NCBI GenBank assembly: GCA_002633005.1
Contig: NMRA01000162.1
Location: 254,255 to 318,254 of the forward strand
Origin: Phoronis australis
Taxonomy: Eukaryota; Phoronida; Phoronidae
Length of the DNA stretch: 64,000 nt
Reading direction: 5' to 3'
Part shown: one piece after another, positions 56,089 to 64,000 of the stretch
How the letters are laid out: the number at the start of each line of letters is the position of its first letter
How positions within the stretch are numbered: the stretch's first letter is position 1
Notes under the pieces: generated by a model
Told to the model about the DNA's origin: nothing
The model's input: only the letters and a program-made list of their open reading frames with translations
The model's database searches: none
Position numbers and translations under genes: made by a program

Positions 56089-59000
56089 TCAGCCTGTAAG
56101 AGGCTGCAGATCCACCAGAACTCTTTCATTGGAGCTCATCATACCGATGGTAGGGAAAAATCCACCAGGAGGTATTCGCACTTGCTTCTTGCCAAGAATT
56201 GAACCGTTTTTGGTAAAGAACACCTGCAATAGTTGAGACATCAGTTAAAATTCAATACAATCATTGATTGGCTAAATACAATTTGATCAACTCCAGCTGG
56301 ATGGGAATATCTGTTCACTTTTCAGACAGCCTAGATGGAAGTTGTTGCTATTTGTGATCTGACCATTTAGATGCACAAAGTGCATAATGCAAAACGGCCG
56401 AGACGCAATCCCCGGGACTTCGGGAACTATAAACTGAAGAGTCACACTATTTAGAAGAATTATAAAAGGATACCAAACCCTGTTTTGGCCTATAACAGAT
56501 ATTAAAAACGAGTCATCTATCCAATTATCTGAAACAAAATTGAACTATGTAACCCTCCCCCGGACAACCTCAAAAGTTTGGAGGACTTTTTGAAAACTCT
56601 TAGCAAAGTCTGCTACACAGGCAAGCATGACCTACGCTTTAAGCAAATTGCACAGCACCTCTGGGTAAACACCATCCACCAAGAACCATAACATCCAATC
56701 TGTGACATAGGGAGTATGACTTTTTAGTCGATTTGTGCTTTTACCATTTTCAAGATTGACGCCAATGATGCCTTAGCAGCTGACAGAACAAGGATTGGCT
56801 TTAGTTAAAACATCAAAACAAGGTTTCCGAGTAATTCCTTTGAAGTAGGCTTGCCCGTCAAGTGAAAAAAGTAAAAACTAACGTTTATTGCCACCAGCAG
56901 AGGTGAAATCGCATCATTCACCAAACAAAGACTTGCGGTTTACTCAGAATTTCGACTGCCTGTGTGGGTGAACTGTGTATCCTGGGTGGTTTATCTTCGT
57001 ACGAAATATGGATTTTGTTGTGACATAATGGCAGTACACTGTCCATCAAAGCAGGACAAAAATTGCTAATGAAGCATAATACAAGGAAAAAAAGCCACCA
57101 GTGATCGTGTGTAAATTGATCCCTCAGGCATGTTAACCGATAAGATCTCAGGAGACTGTTACCTTTAGTCCAAATAACCAGACAATGCCCTTGGGATCCA
57201 TTCAAATTGTAAAATACTGCCAATCAATGCGTACCAGCACCATTTTTCCGATTACCAACCCCAATAAAATCCTTTTCTTGAGTCATTTCAATGTTTGTGT
57301 TGGTACTGTGAATACAATTCTATCACGGTGAGACCAATTTTATGAGTCAAATGCCCAATTTGATTTTGCTCCTTTAGCCAGCTGAACAGAACAAATTGCA
57401 GCTTTTAATTAACTGTTTGGCTTCTAAAATTGGATTCCTAGCGAAAAGTTGAGTTAGCCTCATTTCTCCATGAAGGAATATGACAATTAAAAGTTAGCCA
57501 AAATAAATTGGATTCGGTTTATTGACCAGGATTACAATCATGGCAGATGTCTTCACCACACACAGACTGCGTGACAGTGGACTACATTTTTGACACTAGA
57601 ATTTGGACGGCTGTTGTCTAAACTTGAAACTAAAAAGAGAAATTTATAATGAATTTCTTCAAAACATGAAACTATACCTCAACAACAGGCCTCTTCTGGA
57701 AATTCTCCCTCTCCCACCAAGTTTCATCCTCGGAATCATCAAGTGTTGGATCACTGTCCGAAGAGTCAGACTGTTCACCAGAATCTGAATCGCTGTCACT
57801 ACCAGATGTGTCTGACACTGGATGAAACAAAATTGATATCAAAATGGTAAAATCTCGCCAATTTAGAGCATAACATAGCAAACAAGTGACTTTTTTCCAT
57901 ATTTTTCATAACACTATATCTCACATCTGATGACGTTTTGAGAAATGAAAGTTATTCACAACAATATTACAAAGACTTTACAACAAACTTTGTCTTTCCT
58001 AGAAACCAAAATTTCCAACTGAGGGCCAAAAAATACTTATGACAAACTGGAAGCCATGTAAAACTACGTTCATCTGCTGAGGAGTTGGCAAAAAACCACC
58101 AGAGGTATATCAGGTGTTCCTCAATCTGTGTAAAGTACATCATCCAAATATAAGACAAACACATCTAGCCTTTTAATCGTTGATTCAACTCTTGGTTTAA
58201 CGCAATTAAGCCTTACGGTTACGTATGTAGGACCGTAGAAAAATAACATATTTGGCCAACTACGAACATCATATCTCAGGAACGGCTTGAATTTACACGA
58301 ACGTTTCAGTTATCAGGCTTTAGGCACGTTCTCCAACACCTTCCTAGAATTTGTTTGTCAAATGTTTTGCTTTTGCATAAGATATAAATAAAACAAAACT
58401 TTTATGATTTGCGTGAAAAAAATCAAAAGTTGCATAAAATGAAAACGAAACAACTTGGAAAACCATAAGAGCTTTGAAATATCATCTTGAGCCTTTATAA
58501 CAAACAAAATTTGGTGTGACTTGATATTGATACCATTGTTTTGATAGGGAATGTACCTATACTTTTTTGTTAAATTTTCATAAAACATGTGGTCACTTGA
58601 TCCCAAATGGCAAATTGACAAACAGTAAAAAAATCAATTTTACACTGATTTTCTACTTTCAGAAAACATAACTTTAATGACTAAATCAGCTTTCTAGGTG
58701 TTTGGTAAGAACACAGATTTGTCAATAAGGACCAACATAACCTTAACTCTAAACGAAGCTACTTGCAACGAAATGGGCAGGTTTTCAAAATAGTGGTCAA
58801 ATAGTATCACGTCTGCCATCAGCCTTACTCATATCAGTGAGTGGTCGTCTTTGATTATTTTTTTCAGGCCCTGCTCCTGACACTTGCTCTTTGTCGTTTT
58901 CCAGTGGAAACAGAATCCCACAACCCATTATATCACCTTTACTGCAGCTTGGACCAAGTGGTTTACCCCTGCCGATGCCAGTGAAAATCTTCCCATCGTC

Positions 59001-62000
59001 TGCAACACAAAAATGTATTAACTAAGTTACCATACTGTAAGTCTGCGTGAATTTAAGTTAAAAGACCTTGTTAATAGGTGGTAAAATTTCAGGCCAAAAA
59101 ATCAAATCTGAATTACGAAGCCAACTTTTTATTTCCCTCACATTCTTTCAAGACCCACTGCATACATCATTAAAGTCAAATAAGCTGGACAGTAGCGATA
59201 ATTAACCTGTTACACACTTAGGGTTAATTAGGAAAATATAATTCAAAATGAACAAACTTAAGATAAGTCCAGAAGCATTAAATTTTGAGGGTTAAAAGTG
59301 TTACATAGATTACAATTAAGTCTGGTAGGCACGCCATCTATTGGCTACATCTGCGATGTGGTTAACAGGTGGCGTGCCGACCAGACTTTGTGATCTATAT
59401 TTTCATGCCAGTTCAAGATTTACAATTATTTACATTACACGCAGTAAATAAACATGCATATTATGCAAGAAAACATAACAAAAACAAATTTGCCAAGAAT
59501 TGCTGCAAAATATATCAAAAAGATCATAATTATAGCAAAATGAATAAAATATATCAGATGATATTTAAGTGTACAATGTCTTGTGTTATTCATACAATAC
59601 GGTGCAAATCTAGGACAATTATGTCATATTCGCGATGTCAAGAAATAATTTACGATTTATTTAATAAGTAATTACTTTCAGTTTAACAACAAAGTGTTCT
59701 CGTAAGAAATACAAATTCAGAACAACCATCGTTTCACACAAAGCCAATTTGTACTACCATCAAGATTTGTATATCTATAAACAAAGAACTGGACACACTA
59801 TGGAACAACGAAATCAGCTCACCTACATTAAGTGGACTTATCAAATTAATGTGCCACTGCAATGGCTGCCATTGACAAGGGAACAGCACGACAAAGGAAA
59901 ATCAATTGTTTTTGAAATAAAAAATTTAAATAACTTTTATGACCCATTGTCAAAGTTCCACATGTGGAGCACCTGGAAAATCATGGTGTTTAAATACCCC
60001 ACCATTTTAAACCCACACAATAATATTGAAAATTAACACAGTTGCTGTAAACATCACATTACCAGCGTGATATGCCACCGAGCCTTTCACCCATCCTGGA
60101 TGTTTGTTTTCCGGATATTTCTGCAACAAAAAAATCACAGCTTGAATAGAGAAAACCTTTGCTCCTCTGGTCACATGTTGCACATTCTCTGTAAAATTAC
60201 CAAACCAAAGCGTGATGCTCAAGAGCCAATCCTCATGAAAAGTTTATCTGACAAACAGAATGTTCATACAACATACTTGCTATGATAATAACCTTACCAC
60301 TAATCCCTCTTAATAGCAGTTTTTGAAATGACAAAAGTGAATTGATTGCATGAACAAACGTAAACAGCACAGAAAAGATTTCAGTACTTACAGGTATCTA
60401 ATGGATTAATCAGTATGACCTTAAACGTTTAATACTTCCATCTTCTGTCTCATGTCTGCCACTTGGGGAAGTCAAGGATTCAGGTGACGTTGGAAGACTC
60501 ACAGTAGATGTGTGGTAGAAAGTGTACGTCTGTCGGTTAACTCACCTTGTGAGCAACACCAATGGCAATGCAGCACTTCCTGCCCGGATGTACTATTTGG
60601 ATTTCAAAGTAGTGACATCGACGACTTAACGGCACACTGGCCTGCGCTAGGCCGTGGTCTTTATCTTTGATCATGCTTCCCTGCCCACAGTACTCTAAAT
60701 GCTGTAGCAAAAACAGACTGATGTAGGACAATTGGATGTCTCGATAATCATGCAAGAAGTTTAGACACGTATAGTAATTATCTTTCAACAATAACTTTGA
60801 CAACAAAGGGTATTGACAAACAATCAGCAGTTGCATCAGCACCAACTAAATGTTACATTTTGGGCCAAGATCCAATGTCGAAAACCTAAAATGAAATGCA
60901 AGCTGTCCAGCAAACAGCATAAGATTTTCTGGCCACACACAATAACTAAGCTAACAGCATCAAGATAAGAGTTGTTGAATAACGAATCAAGATATTTGCT
61001 TTGCTTTTTCAAACTTTGGGTGGACTAGTCTACGCAAATTAGTGATAATAGCGGGTCCAATTTACAGTCCTCGAAATTCCTAAAACTGCATCACGACCAT
61101 TTTGTGTAATGTGCTCAAAAGAACCTACCCCATCCTTGAGACGTATCTCACGCAGTCTGGCCCAGTCACTCAAAGTCGTCGGCACCCTCGTGACATCCGT
61201 GTCAAGGCGAACAAACTCTGCTTCCAAGTCCACTCTGCATCGTTCCTTCTCACCGTGTAGTGATACAGCAGGAAATAGTCCGCCGAACGGAACTATCACC
61301 TCTGAATGGCCAATCTGCAATAAAACAGAACCAGTGATCTGATGGTGATTTGACAAACAGGCCCACACAATGGATCACTGATAGAAGAACTGATGTGTTG
61401 AGGAGCACCAATGTGAGAGTATAGAGAGCACACTAAGACTTCTAAACCAAGGACCTTTTTGGTGTGTCCAATTTCTGCAAAATCTGTAAGAAGCTAATAT
61501 TGCCACGTATGCTAGCCTTATACTTTGACCCATGAGCCTATATTAGAAGCTGCACCTAAAATAAACTAATAGGCACATGCACCTTTTGAGTAAATGTAAC
61601 ACGCATAAAAGCGGTGCTTTGGATAAAGGTGCACCCTAATTGGTAAACCAAACCTTAAACATAGTTGGAAGTCCATACTCTGAAATAATAGAATTTAGTG
61701 TCACAAATATTACACTTGAACTTCACATCAAATAAACTGCACATGTCAAAACTACAATTGTGTGACACATATTCATCTGCAGAATATGGCAAATATAACT
61801 TCATGTAAATCCCGCCCTTCGAAAAATCTCAATATTCACTTGAATGGTTTGCTTGTAACTCTGCCATTTACATTTGATATACCTAGCAATGAACTTGTGA
61901 AATAAAGCATTCATTTAACTCATTCACTGACATTCGGGTCACTACTACTTAAAATATGTCATTAGGCCAAAATCTCAGTGTACAAAATGGCAGAGGATTT

Positions 62001-62710
62001 GATTCGTTGTCTTTAGAGAAAGGCAAAACACAAAGCAAAACATAACCGCGTTATCATTTATATCACTCCCTAAATATCATTAGGGAATTTGATTTGGTAC
62101 TTAGTACTTGTACAATCAGCAGGTATTCCCCCTTCTTTTTATTTATGTCAATTTCACAAATTAGAGAAAAAAGTTTCTATGGACCTTCACCACTGTTTGT
62201 GCATGCACCCCAATAAAAATTTTTAAAAATACTCTCAGTAATTTGGCGCTCAGAATGCATTGAAGATTCTTGCGAATGACACAGCCTCCCGTAATACAGT
62301 GTAGACCTACATATACGAGATATCAAAAGTCAGTTAACTCAACTTTAAGCACTTGTATTCATTTTTTCAGTTAGAAACTGTATTTTCACTAAATCAGATT
62401 TCCTGGGTGGTTTAAATCAAGGCAATGAAACATGCTTTTCCTTCAAAACTTTTTACGCATATTTTACACTACTGGTCTGGCTCAAACATTAATCATGTGT
62501 CGCGAATATCAAATAAAAAGACAATATCTATAATGTTTGAAATATTTCAGTAATCATGTGAAGGTTACCTCACTGCCATTTTTGGTGAAGAACACTTCTG
62601 CCTTGGATTCTTCGCTATTGTTGCTAACGAACCGAATGCCACAGCCCACTATGTCCTTATCGGTCAACTTGGGACCAAACCATTCGCCTGCCTTACCTTG
62701 TGTGTACGGT
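56089..62710 (-). CDS. SPRYD3: SPRYD3-like protein, 5' partial, seven exons in window
   Basis: Exons in transcript order: 62710-62569, 61314-61129, 60701-60546, 60120-60063, 58999-58830, 57817-57678, 56223-56089 (stop 56091-56089). About 328 residues are visible; human SPRYD3 is 442, so roughly 115 N-terminal residues lie beyond the right edge. Two SPRY modules are seen: the first ends with DIVGCGIRF, VFFTKNG and GGLFPAVSLHG. The second has GLAQASVPLSRRCHYFEIQI, HPGRKCCIAIGVA, HPGWVKGSVAYHADDGK, KGDIMGCGILFP, an acidic S/D/E insert, then VFFTKNGSILGKK and GGFFPTIGM. The role of SPRYD3 is poorly known; SPRY domains bind proteins. Odd point: exon 58999-58830 ends in phase 0 with TGA as its last codon, but the next exon needs phase 1, so one base appears to be missing, most simply from a run of six T at 58859-58864. 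The 62710 acceptor is preferred over one at 62696 because it restores a tyrosine seen in the family. Confidence 0.88.
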
Positions 62711-62964
62711 CTATAATAATATAAACAGTTATAATTTTAAATAAAATTAAAACAATAATCAAAATATGATAATTTATTGGGTAAAAAAATCCGTAAAACA
62801 AACAATCATGAGATTGCACATTACGCAGTAGAATGGAACTATAACAATTATGCAAGATGAATCATTATGAGAACAATTATACTAAATAAATAGTTAAAAT
62901 TATTATCAATTCCATATATTGTGGAAGACTTTGTTCAAAAGTCTAATGAAGGAAATTAGTGTAC

Positions 62965-63105
62965 AGTGCAAAGCCAAAACTATTCACAGGTGAAATGACT
63001 TGAAAATCCCCATCATGACGACTAGGCATCTTGAGAGTAGTCTCCCCTGATGACCGAAAATGAAGGGGAAATAACAAGAAAGTTAGAAAGGTGGCTAAAC
63101 CATTC
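62965..63105. repeat. Interspersed repeat family R2, copy next to MITE T
   Basis: AAAACTATTCACAGGTGAAATGAC, CCTGATGACCGAAAATGAAG and GGGGAAATAACAAGAAAGTTAGAAAGGTGGCTA follow the block order seen at 13555-13905 and 37406-37550. It abuts a copy of MITE T, so the two may be nested or part of one longer element. Confidence 0.5.
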
Positions 63106-63110
63106 TGCAA

Positions 63111-63285
63111 TTGACCTATCACCAGAATTTTGAGTGACAGATTAACTGACCAATCAGAATTATGCAGCATTCTTGACACACCTTCATTTCCAATCAGCCA
63201 TTTCCCTCTGACAAAAAACACGTTGCCAAGTGAAACTTATTGTTTGTCGACAATTCACAAGGGGGCGGAGCTTGCGATAGGTCAA
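63111..63285. mobile_element. MITE family T, copy C
   Basis: Starts TTGACCTATCACCAG and ends GCGATAGGTCAA, with a 10-bp terminal inverted repeat. The interior GAGTGACAGATTAACTGACC, CAATCAGAATT and CACAAGGGGGCGGAGCTTGC match copies A and B. A fragment with CACAAGGGGGCAGAGCTTGC also lies at about 15850-15870. Non-coding, in the next upstream intron of the SPRYD3-like gene. Confidence 0.7.
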
Positions 63286-64000
63286 TTCGAATTTTGCCTG
63301 TCTCCGTAATAGTTACCAGACTGAGTGTTTTATTGTTTTGTTAACAGATTAGGATGTCATGACTGGAAAGTGTATTTTGTCAGCTTACTTTAGTGTTGTA
63401 AAGTAGCAATTAAGTTGATACACTGGCATATCAATTATGTACACCAGTCTGTTGTATTATTTAACTTAAAGTTTGAATTTTATAGCTGTTTCACCAAGAT
63501 TTTGTAGAGCAAAACTGTAAGATTCATTGAAGACTGCACGTAGCTAATATGGTGGCAAGAGATTAGTGCTAGTGGCCATGGTACCAGTAGTATCAATAGA
63601 CCCTGACTTTCCCAGCGATAACGGAAAATGGAAAGAGTCTAACTTTTTTCACAAATGCCTGAAGCAGATACCATAATTTTTTTGCAAATTTTGGTGTTTG
63701 ATTACCAAAAAACAAATAAATTTATTACATTCATCAAATCAAATAATTCCAGCCAAAACATAAGATAGAACAACCATAATTTTGCAGGTGTCACACAATT
63801 CTTTTCCCAGTTTTGAGAATCACAAACAGCACAAAAAGAAATTTGTCATCTAATTCATTGGTAAAATGGAGTTGCGGCATAATTCATGAGAAAACTTATT
63901 GAGACAAAAGGCAGTTATTTACTTAGTACTATCATTTTGAAAATTAGAATTTTATCTGTCATAAGACAAATTCCTCTGTTTTGAGAACAGAAAACCAGGG
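63286..64000. other. Intron DNA of the SPRYD3-like gene, nothing recognised
   Basis: AT-rich sequence with no exon that continues the SPRY frame. The preceding exon, expected to end in two bases of a codon before CCG TAC, must lie outside the window. Confidence 0.4.

Noticed and set aside
62569-62696. Shorter SPRYD3 exon with acceptor ACACAAG at 62697-62698
   Set aside because: It has no pyrimidine tract and would drop the family tyrosine. The TATTATAG acceptor ending at 62711 fits better and keeps the frame.

Overview
The window is nuclear DNA of an invertebrate animal. Coding sequence lies in short exons with GT-AG introns of 0.35 to 7.8 kb, and the DNA between exons is AT-rich and full of degenerate transposons and short tandem repeats. 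I could reconstruct four conserved genes exon by exon: a Pur-alpha family gene (+), a U1A/U2B''-type spliceosomal RRM gene (SNF/SNRPB2, -), a retromer VPS26 gene (+), and the 3' part of a SPRYD3-like gene (-) that runs off the right edge. A multi-exon Pur gene (the vertebrate PURA coding region is one exon) and single copies of SNF and VPS26 argue against a vertebrate. I cannot name the phylum.

Layout. 1-2.7 kb: a decayed CR1/L2-like non-LTR retrotransposon end and unrecognised DNA. 3.0-16.7 kb: Pur-alpha, seven coding exons, including a GC-AG intron and large introns with foldback and MITE-like repeats. 16.7-21.3 kb: probable Pur 3' UTR, a repeat block and a 1.2 kb terminal-inverted-repeat element. 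21.3-27.4 kb: SNF/SNRPB2, six coding exons, probably with a non-coding first exon near 32.75 kb. 28.9-29.8 kb: a palindromic TTAA-flanked transposon. 33.05-54.8 kb: VPS26, which holds the standout feature. 54.85-64 kb: SPRYD3-like, tail-to-tail with VPS26, with the two poly(A) signals under 100 bp apart.

The most notable observation is in VPS26. The sixth coding exon is present twice (47312-47418 and 47997-48103). Both copies are exactly 107 nt, have the same phases and intact splice sites, and keep the reading frame, with 16 synonymous against 8 amino-acid-changing codon differences. Including both copies, or neither, gives an early stop. This is the signature of mutually exclusive splicing in a core retromer subunit. 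The two versions differ in a way that partly resembles vertebrate VPS26A versus VPS26B.

The four genes are unrelated housekeeping genes (nucleic-acid binding, splicing, endosomal sorting, and a poorly characterised SPRY protein), not a pathway cluster. The mobile DNA is varied: a THAP-encoding Kolobok-like element and a related palindromic derivative, foldback elements with a 9-bp target duplication, a ~175 bp MITE family, other inverted-repeat elements, and several minisatellites.
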